This document shows positions 36,015-45,916 of a DNA stretch of 64,000 bases, one piece after another. Below the pieces are notes generated by a model that worked only from the letters and a program-made list of their open reading frames with translations, made no database searches and was not told where the DNA came from. A program made the translations under genes and the position numbers. This stretch comes from Diospyros lotus. Lineage: Eukaryota > Streptophyta > Magnoliopsida > Ericales > Ebenaceae. Positions within the stretch are counted from its first letter, which is position 1. Each line of letters opens with the position of its first letter. The stretch lies in assembly GCF_014633365.1 (NCBI RefSeq), contig NC_068351.1, positions 9,678,907-9,742,906 on the forward strand, given 5' to 3'.

Positions 36015-36179
36015 CTCGGGTAACGAACCTAACATTGATGAGAAATTATAAATCCAACCCGTGTCCTAGCATATCGTGTCGTGTCGTGTCGTTTCGGAGA
36101 ATTTTCATGTAACAGACGAAGTATTAATTGAAGTATATAAGAATATTATTTTTATGTTAATAACAAATAGACATGATTA

Positions 36180-36720
36180 AGAGTTGGTATTGAGCTGGTA
36201 TAGTATTCTTATCCATCATTAAGAGTTAATGAAAATTAAATTATCATTAAAAGTTAATAATTAATAAAAATTTTAGCAAGATAACAGAAAGGAAAAAAGT
36301 TCTCTGTGTATAATTAATAATATATAATATTAATGTATATAATTGTTATACATATTATATATTATGTAAACTATATTAAAATTAATGAAATTAAAGTTTG
36401 AAGAGTGAAAAGGAAAATGGAACAAAGGGATGTGGCTCTCGCAGGATTGCGCCTGTGGAAAGAGAAAGCAAAATTGCAGGAGACAAAATTGAAGAAGTGC
36501 AGGCAGCTTGGTGGCGCTGCAGTGGTCAATTTTATATATTTATGTATATATGGATTACTCACAGCTCCCCTCTCTTTCGCTCTCCCGGCAGATTTATATT
36601 TATATATATATATATATATGATATTTATATATGTATGATATATATATTAATGTATTAAGAGAGAAGCAGAAAAGCGTGCGTGGCTCTGATCATCTTCTTC
36701 TTAAAAAATGTTATCAAATC
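36180..36720. repeat. Upstream flank of copy C, duplicated at 50.9-53.9 kb
   Basis: Colinear with 50931-51433 joined to 53858-53940. Shared blocks include AGCAAAATTGCAGGAGACAA, AATTGAAGAAGTGCAGGCAG and ATTAATGTATTAAGAGAG. The downstream copy is split by a Helitron. This shows that the array flank was duplicated at a distance of about 14.7 kb. Confidence 0.8.
36417..36638 (+). other. Small conserved ORF of unknown nature in the duplicated flank
   Basis: A 73-codon frame with an ATG at 36417: MEQRDVALAGLRLWKEKAKL, then QETKLKKCRQLGGAAVVNF, then a low-complexity Tyr/Ile tail from a TA microsatellite. The Lys/Leu-rich core (AKLQETKLKKCRQL) is unchanged in the copy at about 51.2 kb. There, however, a stop falls right after the equivalent start. 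The opposite strand is also open. I do not recognise it; it is probably a gene fragment carried by the duplication. Confidence 0.2.
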
Positions 36721-37244
36721 ATGAGTTTATAACAATTCATAAATACGTTTATATCATTTTTCTAATTTATTATGGGAAATGAGTAAGGAGTTTCTCCTTC
36801 TTCTTTAATATTCTGTGTCTTTTTCTTTTTTTAAAAAAAAAATTCCACAAAGTGAAAATAAGAAAAAGAAGAAGAAGAAAAAGGAAAAGCTAAACATCAA
36901 GTTTCTATTATTTAATTTTAACTTAAAATTTTCTTCAATGAAAACATATAAAAAAAATTCACACTCATTATTTTGACATGATAAATGTATTTCAAGTGAT
37001 TATTTTAAATATCTTATATAAAATATTCAAGATGATGACTGTGTAGTAGTTTGAATATGTAATCCGTAAAAGTTTTATGACATTTTAAGTTGTTGAAACG
37101 TTATCAAATCAAATGTGTTTATTACACTTTTTAAATAAGCTTGTATCATTTTTCTGATTAATTGACAGAAATCACTAAAGAATTTCTCCTTCTTCTTTTA
37201 TATTCAGTCTGTTTCAATTTTTTTAAAATTTTCATAAAGAGAAA

Positions 37245-37293
37245 AGAAGAAGAAGAAGAAGAAGAAGAAGAAGAAGAAGAAGAAGAAGAAGAA
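37245..37293. repeat. (GAA)n expansion within one array unit
   Basis: About 16 uninterrupted GAA/AAG triplets where other units of the array carry only two to five. It sits opposite the CTTCTTC stretch of the same unit, so it could form a hairpin or triplex. Confidence 0.85.
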
Positions 37294-38883
37294 GGAAAAC
37301 TAAACCTCACGTTTTTCTTCTATAATTGTAACTTTTAGATTTCTTCAACTAAAGGGTATGAATAATTTTTTCACACTCATTATTTTGACATTATAAATGT
37401 ATTTCACGTGATTATTTTAAATATCTCATAAATGGAAATATTTGAAATGGTTTTTTATGTACTAGTTTGATATTTTTAAAATAATATGTTGAAGTTGTAA
37501 TTTGTGAAAGTTTTATAACATTTTGAGTATATAAAATATTATCAAATTAAATGTGTTTGTATAATTTTTCTGATTTATTGAGAGAAATGACTAAGAGGCT
37601 TCTCCTTTTTCATTAATATTCTCTCTCTTTCTTTTCTTTTCTTTTTTTAAATTTTCACAAAGAGAACAAAAGATGAAGAATAAGTAAAGGAAAAGCTAAA
37701 GCTCATGATTCTATTATTTAATTCTAACTTTTAGTTTTCATCAATTAAAGGGTATGAACAATTTGTTTTACACTTATTATTTTGACATGAGAAATGTATT
37801 TCACGTGATTATTTTAAATATGCTGTATAACAATATTGAAAGTCGTGTTTATTTTTTGATTTGACATTTTGAGTTGATAAAATGTTATCAAATCAAATGT
37901 GTTTACAACACTTCTAAAACAACTTTGTATCATTTTTCTGATTTATTGGGGGAAATGACTAAGGAGTTTCTCCTTCTTCCATATTCTTTCTCCTTTAATT
38001 TCTTCTTAAAATTTCCACAAAGAGAAGAAAAGAAGAAATAGAAAAGGAAAAGATAAAGCTCAAGTTTTTCTTCTTTAATTCTAACTTTTAGTTTTCTTCA
38101 ACTAGAGGGTTTGAATAATTTTTTTACAGTCATTATTTTGACATGATAAATGTATTTCACGTGATTATTTTAAATAGCTTATATTAAAATATTGAAAATG
38201 GTATTTATGTACTAGTTTGATATTTTTTAAAAATAATGTGTTGAATTGATGATCCGTGTTATGACATTTTGAGTTCATAAAATGTTATCAAATCAAATGT
38301 GCTTATAACATTTCTTAAATAAGTTTGTATCATTTTTTTGATTTATTGAGAGAATTGAGTATGAACTTTCTCCTTCTTCAATATTCTCTATCTTTCACTT
38401 TTTTTTTTCCAAAACAATTCTACAGATAGGAAAAAAGATGATGAAGAAAAGGAAAAGCTAAACCTCAGGTTTCTCCTTTTTAATATATTAATATATTAAT
38501 ATTTTCTTCAACTAGAGGGCACGATCAATTTTTTTACACTCATTATTTTTACATGATAAATGTGTTTCATGTGATTGTTTTAAATATCTTATACAAAAAT
38601 ATAGAAAATCGTGTTTATGTACTAGTTTGATATTTTTGAAAATAACGTGTTGAAATTGTAATCCGTGAAAGTTTTATGACATTTTGAGTTGATGAAATGT
38701 TATCAAATTAAATGTGTTTAGAACACTTCTTAAATAAGTTTGTATAGTTTTTTTTTTTTTTATTATTCTTTGAGAGAAATGAATAAAGAGTTTCTCATTC
38801 TTCTACAATATTCTACATCTTTCATTTAAAAAAAAAAATCCACGAAGAGAAAAAAAAGATAGACAAGGAATAGGAAAAGTTAA

Positions 38884-39161
38884 GGCCATATTCTCTTTGC
38901 TATTTTTAGATAGTTTTTAGTTTTCCAAAATAGTGAAAACATATTTATTTTCATATTTTTAAAAACCCATTTTCAAAAATAAAAAAATATTTTGTAAAGA
39001 AAACTCAAAACAAAAAAAAATCATCTTGACTATTTTCATCGATCACAAACATGCTCAAAATTTTTAAAACACAAAAATACTACAGGCAAAAAGAACACAT
39101 TTTCAATAATCTCAAAATAGATACTCAAAACACAAAACTGAAATACGAAGAGAACAATCCC
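38884..39161. mobile_element. PIF/Harbinger-type MITE, 278 bp
   Basis: The ends GGCCATATTCTCTTTG and, reversed, GGGATTGTTCTCTTCG are flanked by the 3-bp duplication TAA (38881-38883 and 39162-39164). It lies at the AAAGCTAAA point of a tandem-array unit, so the empty site is visible in the neighbouring units. The TAA target and terminal sequence fit Tourist-like elements. Confidence 0.8.
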
Positions 39162-39794
39162 TAAATGTTTCTCTTCTTTAGTTCTAACTTTTAGTTTTCT
39201 TCAGCTAGAGGGTATGAATAATTTGTTTACACTCCTTATTTTGATATTTTAAATGTAATTCACGTGATTAATTTAAAAATATTATACAAAAATATTGAAA
39301 ATATTATAATGTGCTATTTTTTATTTTAAATATCTTAAATAAAAATATTAGAATTGGTGTTTATGTTCTCATTTAATATATTTGAAAATAATGTGTTGAA
39401 ATTGTAATATGTGAAAGTTTTATGACATTGAAATTGGTAAAATGTTATAAATTCACATGTGTTTATACCATTTTTTAAATAAGTTTGTATCATTTTTCTG
39501 ATTTATTGAGGGAAATGACTAAGGACTTTTTCTTCAATATTCTGTCACTTTCACATTTTTAAAAAACAAATTCCACAACGTGAAGAAAAAAAAAAAAAGG
39601 AAGAAGAAAAGCAAAAGCTAAACATCAAGGTTCTCTTATTTAATTTTAACTTAAATTTTTCTTTTACTAAAACATATGAAAAAATTTTTACACTCATTAT
39701 TTTGACATGATAAATGGATTTCATGTGATTATTTTATATATCTTATATAAAAATATTCAAAGTGATGTTTATGTACTAATTTGATATTTTTGAG

Positions 39795-39955
39795 AAAAGT
39801 AATGCTAGGAGTGATGATGTTATCAGTCTTGTGTCTCATCCTTATTAGATGAGATATTAGGCAGATGAGACAATAGCACATAGTCTCCTTACCCTCTTCC
39901 AATGAAGAGATGTCACATGATTGAAAATATCGTTATGAGTCATGACTCCTAATTT
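39795..39955. mobile_element. Probable small MITE in the tandem array
   Basis: About 160 bp absent from other units. Short inverted ends are TAATGCTAGGAGTGATGA and, reversed, TAGGAGTCATGACTCATAAC. The AATGCTAGGAGT end resembles Mutator-type MITEs. The target duplication is unclear because it falls in T-rich sequence. Confidence 0.5.
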
Positions 39956-40229
39956 TATTTTTTTTTAAAATAATGAGTTGAATATATAATTAGTATAAAA
40001 CCATTTTGAGTTGTTGAAATGTTATCAAATCAAAAGTGTTTATAACATTTTTTTAAATAAGTTTATATGATGTCTCTAATTCATTGAAAGAAAGGACTAA
40101 AGAGTTTCCTTTTTTTCTTCCTTATTCAATCTCTTTTAATTATTTTAAAAAAATTTCACATAGAAAAAAAAAAAAAGAAGAAGAAGAAGAAAAAGAAAAG
40201 CTATACATCAAGTTTTTCTTCTTTAATTT

Positions 40230-40763
40230 TGATAATGCAGTAGTCGATCACCTTCTTTCGTCTTCTCTAGCGTGCCTGCAATGGAGACGGGGACTTGCTC
40301 CCCCAGTCAATCTCTAATGATTAAGTCAGATATCCTCTATTCAAGAAAAAAACAGTAAAATTACTTATATTCAAATCATCAAAAGGTCATTCTCCTCCTT
40401 ACCTTTATCCTCCCCTCTTCTTTTATCCTTGCGTTGAGATCAGGATTCTGGGTAGAGATCTTCAGGATCCTTATCCCACTTTTCTTGGGATCTTATCGAT
40501 AAGGATTCCATAGTAGTTGGCTTCTCCGAGAAGTTCGGGATAGCTTTCTCCCTCCGTCATTATCGGCGAGAGGGTCTTAAGGACTTCCTTACTAAGCATC
40601 CTGCCAACTGGCGTGGTAGCCCATATCTGCCACGTGTCCTTTGAGATTCAAACAAGATCGCATCTGCGGAATACCCCTTAAGCGCAACAAGTGGCTTGAC
40701 TGCCATAGGACGCCTTTTCCGGATGTGAGGGTAATTATGGACCCGAGGGTATTTTCCTCATCA
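40230..40763 (+). mobile_element. Solo LTR, 534 bp, inserted in the tandem array
   Basis: Begins TGATAATGCAGTAGTCG and ends TTTTCCTCATCA. The perfect 5-bp duplication AATTT flanks it (40225-40229 and 40764-40768). The pre-insertion site is known from neighbouring array units. It is markedly more GC-rich than its surroundings. No internal retrotransposon sequence is attached. Orientation is arbitrary. Confidence 0.85.
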
Positions 40764-42492
40764 AATTTTAGCTTAAATTTTTCTTCAACTAAAACGTATG
40801 AAATTTTTTTTACTTTCATTATTTTTACATGATAAATGTATTTTACTTGATTATTATAAATATCTTATATAAGATATTCAAAATGATTTTTATGTACTAG
40901 TTTGATATTTTTGAAAATAATGTGTTGAATATGTAATTCATAAAAATTTTATAACATTTTGAGTTGTTGAAATTTTATCAAATCAAATATGTTTATAACA
41001 CTTCTTATATAAGTTTCTATCATTTTTTAGATTCATTGAGAGAAAAGACAAAAGAGTTTCTCCTTCTTCTTCCATATTCACCCTTCTTTATTTTTTATTT
41101 TCACAAAGAGAAAAAGAGAAGAACAAGAAAAGACAAAGCTAAATCTCACGTTTCTCTTCTTTAATTCTAACTTTTAGATTTCTTCAACTAAAGGGTATAA
41201 ATAATTTTATACTCATTATATTGACATGGTAAATATATTTCACATGATTATTTTAAATGTCTTATATAAAAATATTGGAAAAAGTGTTTATGTGCTAGTT
41301 TGATATTTTTGAAAATAAAATATAGAAATTGTAATCTTTGATTGTTTTATAACATTTTGAGTAACGAGTAAGGAGTTTCTCCTTCTTCAATATTCTGTCT
41401 CTTTCACTATTTTTTAAAAAAAAAAATCACAAAGTGAAAAAAAAAAAAAAAAAAAGATGAAGAAGAAAAGGAAAAGCTAAACATCAAGTTTCTCTTATTT
41501 AATTTTAACTTAAATTTTTATTCAACTAAACGTATGAAAATATTTTGACACATTATTTTGACATAATAAAGGTATTTCATGTGATTATTTTAAATATCTT
41601 ATATAAAAATATTCCAAATGATTTTTATGTGCTAATTTGATATTTTTGAAAATAATGTATTGAATATATATCCGTGAAAGTTTTATGACATTTTGAATTG
41701 TTCAAATGTTATCAAATCAAATGTGTATACTACACTTCTTAAATAAATTTGAATCATTTTTTTTATTATTCATTGAGAGAAATGACAGCAGAGTTTCTCA
41801 TTCTCCTCCCATATTCAGTCTCCTTTATTTTTTTTTTATAAATTTTCACAAAGAGAAAAAAATGAAAAAAAAGAAAAGGCAAAGTTAAATCTCACGTTTC
41901 TTTTCTTTAATTGTAACGTCTAGATTTCTTCAACTAAAGGGTTTGAATAATATTTTTACACTCATTATATTGACATGATAAAGATATTTCACGTGATTAT
42001 TTTAAATGTCTTATATAAAAATATTTGAAAAGGTGTTTATGTGCTAATTTGATATTTTTTAAAATAATATGTAGAAGTTGTAATCTGTGAAAGTTTTATG
42101 ACATTTTGAGTTGATAAAATGTTATCAAATCATATGTGTTTATAACAATTCTTAAATAAGTTTGTATCATTTTTCTGATTTATTGGGAGAAATGAGTAAG
42201 GAGTTTCTCCTTCTTCTTCAATATTCTGCCTCTTTCACTTCTTTTAAAAAAATTCACAAAGTGAAAAAGAAAAAGAAGAAGAAAAGGAAAAACTAAGCAT
42301 CAAATTTCTTTATTTAATTTTTACTAAATTTTTCTTCAAATAAAATGTATGAAAATTTTTTTACACATTATTTTGACATGATAAATGTATTTAACGTGAT
42401 TATTTCAAATATCTTATATAAAAATATTCAAAATGACATTTGTATACTAGATTGAAATTTTATAAAATAATGTGTTGAATATGTAATTCGTA

Positions 42493-42869
42493 GGGTTAAT
42501 TATACCAATAATCACTCAACTTTGTATTCTATTACTGTTTAGTCATTGAATTTTAAAATGTTACCTGTTAGTCACTAATTTTTCAAAAATATTACTATTT
42601 AGTCACTAAACTTTAAAATGTTACCTATTAGTCACTAATATTTCAAAACTATCTTTTATCCATCACTCGTGAACTTAAAGTTCAGTGACTAACAAATGAT
42701 GAGTAAGAAATGATTTTGAAATATTAATGACTAACATGTAACATTTTAAAATTCGGTGACTGAGCAGTAACAGTTTGAAAATATTAATGATAAATAGGTA
42801 AGATTTTAAAATTCAGTGACCAAACAATAACAGAATGCAGAGTTGAGTGATTATTAATATAATTAACCC
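42493..42869. mobile_element. Mutator-type fold-back MITE, 377 bp
   Basis: Long terminal inverted repeats: left GGGTTAATTATACCAATAAT; right, reversed, GGGTTAATTATATTAATAAT. The complementarity continues inward through CACTCAAC and repeated AGTCACTAA / TTAGTGACT phrases, so nearly the whole element can fold into one hairpin. Flanks GTAATTCGTA and GTAATTCATA (10 bp, one mismatch) are the target duplication, a Mutator-like length. It lies inside an array unit. Confidence 0.85.
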
Positions 42870-43081
42870 GTAATTCATAAAAGTATTATGACATTTTGTG
42901 TTATTGAAATGTTATCAAATCAAATGTGTTTATTATACTTCTTAAATAAGTTTTGTATCATTTTTTTGATTAATTAAGAGAAATCACTAAAGAATTTCTT
43001 CTTCTTCTTCCATATTTAGTTTGTTTCAATTTTTTTTAATTTTCACAAAGAGAAAAAAAGATGAAGAAAAGAAAAAGCTAA

Positions 43082-43095
43082 GGTTGTGTTCTCTT
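43082..43095. mobile_element. Left stub of a second Harbinger MITE
   Basis: GGTTGTGTTCTCTT after TAA matches the left end of the element at 38884, at the same point of the array unit. It is cut after 14 bp by the LTR beginning at 43096. The remainder was not found. Confidence 0.5.
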
Positions 43096-44320
43096 TGTAA
43101 GCACCCTCGCCCGGATATCCCAACCACCCGGACTACCCTTACGAAAGGAGAAAGAACGAAACACAAGATAAAAACTACCTTAGCATGCATACTCAAAAAT
43201 AAGGACAGCGGAAATGAAGCTAAACACATGCATGCACTATAGGGACTCCGCTAGTATAGCGATCACAAGATAAATAAATAAATACAAACTCTTGTGCTAA
43301 CACACATGAGACACGATAAATGACCTGGCACAGTCAAAACTAATAGAGTAGATCCTACTCAAACTTCAGAGTTGACAAGGACTGACAAAACTGCCTGTAC
43401 ACCATTTCAACTTTGCCGCTAAACGTTGACTCCCTTGACCGGACCTACGCTGCGACTACCTAGAATGATGGAAAGCAAAGTGAGTCGAAAGACTCAGCAA
43501 GCATAAGAAAAGAAGGCTGAAAGCTGAACATATTCAATAAACTCTTCCCATAACACTAACCCCCAAGCACACACAAGCCATGAGACGCTACAACACAATA
43601 GTATAGCATAATAAAAACACATATCGGTTCTTGGAGCCCACACAAGATACACGGAACCCAAGTCTCATACCAACCTGCTGCTGCCCTGGAAGGCAACAAA
43701 TACCTCCAGCAAACCTGTGCGCGTCATCCCGGGTCGATGCTCCCGCCACCCATGTGCTCGCGTCGGTTCTCTTAACACCCGAGCTATAGAATAATCGAGC
43801 CGAAGGCTCCCTCGGAACGGTCCTCCCGTCCGAGACATGAGAACTATCTGTAACCATGTAATGCACATAAAAATGCAATAGCGTAGTGAGTATCAACGTG
43901 ATACACTGGCAGCCATACATTCAGGCATCAAGCCATGCTCCGCCTATATAGTAAACCACACGCGATGCATATACCCGTGCCAGATGCAATCTAACCACAC
44001 TAGAATGTCTGTGTCCAAGCATACTTAATAAATGAATATCCCAACATGCATTATGTACTCATGTGCATATCAAATCATAAACAGTAATATAATGTATCTA
44101 ATCATGCAGTAAGTCACATACTGACAGAGCTAGTCAGCAATGCCCGGCACAGGTCAACAGTTAGTGACTAAGAGTGTCCACCTGACGATCCACTTCAGGG
44201 TCGTACAATAGTCTACTCCAACGTTACCACGACTAACCCCTATCCCACTGCTCGATAGCTCAATCGAACCACAAACAAACACGCTCAACTAGGAACCAAT
44301 CCCCATAAATGCATCAACTC
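43096..44320 (+). mobile_element. Truncated LTR of the TGTAAGCACC family
   Basis: From TGTAAGCACCCTCGCCC it is colinear for about 1.2 kb with the solo LTR at 45917. It includes the GAGTCGAAAGACTCAGCAAG stem module (43473-43502 region), the CTTCAGGGTCGTACAATAG segment and the AACTAGGAACC segment. Similarity ends near 44320, before an ATT microsatellite (44334-44361). No matching right end or target duplication was found. Confidence 0.75.
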
Positions 44321-44331
44321 CTCCAATGTCA

Positions 44332-44363
<32 letters not shown>

Positions 44364-45916
44364 TATAACAACGAGTTGGCCACATGCCATTCCTGTCTCA
44401 CTATTCACTCATGTGATGTGATCTTCCCATGGCTGCCAATGCCATCTTCTTCGTCTTCTTCATGACGCATGCATTGGCCAGATGGTATCATAAAAAAATT
44501 ATAAAAATTATTTTTATACAAAAGAGTAATATTTTTCATAAATGTTTATCTTTGGCTACAATGACCAATATTAATCCTAACATAATATATATATACATAT
44601 ATATATATATAATACAGGAAAGCATTACACAAGACAAAGACTACAATTTTCACCCCCCTTAAATCCAGCAACCCATGAGATGGATAGAAGCAACAATGGT
44701 TGTCTATAGCTTGGAGTTAGGATTTTGATTCAATGGGGTGAATTTAAATATAAAGTTTATAATTTTAAAAATAAGATAATAATAATAATATTAAAATATA
44801 TTTTTCTACAATTATTCCTTATTTCTTTTTATATTAGAAATTACGATTATTCAATAAAATTATCTTAATTATTTAAATATTTAGATTTGTCATGATCACG
44901 AAAGACTAATCTTTGTCATAGAAGTCGAACACAATCAATTGATACATTCAAATAAATTCGATAATCACACAATATTTGTTCTAATTGTCTGAAAAAAACT
45001 ATCTCAATATTGTATTTTTAATTCATTAAGACTTCACGGTTGTTTTGATTTTAATTGTGTATTATTGATATCTCCAACATGAATTTAAAGTCTTTTTTTT
45101 TTTTTAAATTACTGAACCATTATTTCACAAAAGAATCACCTCCTCCTTATTTCTCTTTATTTGTTTTAAAAAGATAACAAAAGTAAAATGCAACATCTTT
45201 ACTTATATTATATTTCAATCAATCCAAATTCATTAAATTAAGTTGGAATAAATCGTCTTGATTTTGAAGGTAACACGGACCTCTTTGCAAGTAGACTTTT
45301 ATAATTTGATCTCGAAGATTAAATTATAAAATTTTCATGGTTTAACCTTCTGGATATATTGACTCAGATAAGCCTAGACATGTTTGCTTACTGAAAAAAT
45401 CTCTGTATAGCTTAAAACAATCTCCAAGATAATGGTATAAAAAGTTTGATAATTTTGTTCTAGGGATTGGATTTATTAGGAGTCAATATTTAATAAAATG
45501 TTAGGTGTCGGCAAAAAGGACCACAACAACGTGCCATGTTGCACGATCACCGACTCCAGCAAGCGATCTCAACTATTGAGATAAATTCAAGAACTATTTG
45601 CTCCATTGATTAGAAATTATATTTGTCAAAATCTCGATTCGAACTTATACGATTTTGTGTCAATAATCTTTAAATGATTTAGCGTGTATATAAAATTTAA
45701 ATTGTAATATAATTGGAGTGAATCTTGATTAACTTGATAAACTCGGTAGAATTCTGAATTGACAATGATTTTAAGAATTTCAACTTTCATGTTCAGAAAA
45801 ATTAAAAACGAAAAAAACACACATAAATATATTTTTTCATTTATGTGCATTTTTAGCCTCATTTTGAGCTCTCACAATTCTATTTTTTTAGTCTCATTTT
45901 GAGCTCTAAATGTCAC
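44321..45916. other. Spacer between two LTRs of the same family
   Basis: AT-rich. It contains an (ATT)n run and a 77-codon frame from 44429 with a hydrophobic start (MAANAIFFVFFMTHALA) that degenerates into an AT microsatellite. I do not accept that frame as a gene. The segment 45530-45605 repeats the block found upstream of copy B (29845-29930). Confidence 0.45.

Larger units (their letters stand above)
36711..43081. repeat. Degenerate tandem array, unit about 400-430 bp, roughly 13 copies
   Basis: Each unit contains, in order: GTTATCAAATCAAATGTG, AAATAAGTTTGTATCATTTT, GAGTTTCTCCTTCTTC, TTTTCACAAAGAGAAAA with a GAAGAA run, TAATTCTAACTTTTAG, CTCATTATTTTGACATGATA, and TTTGATATTTTTGAAAATAA. 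The GTTATCAAAT-type phrase recurs at about 36710, 37099, 37530, 37886, 38287, 38700, 39442, 40020, 40976, 41709, 42120 and 42912. The large gaps shrink to about 390-460 bp once the inserted elements are subtracted; the exception, 40976-41709, seems to hold two units, one lacking the phrase. No coding capacity. It is a satellite-like local expansion. Confidence 0.85.

Noticed and set aside
36711..43081. CRISPR-like regular repetition
   Set aside because: Units are 400 bp, diverged and without spacers; this is a eukaryotic tandem array.
44429..44662. 77-codon frame MAANAIFFVFFMTHALA...
   Set aside because: Good start context and a signal-like beginning, but the rest is AT-rich and ends in an AT microsatellite. 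No splice donor or homologue suggested.
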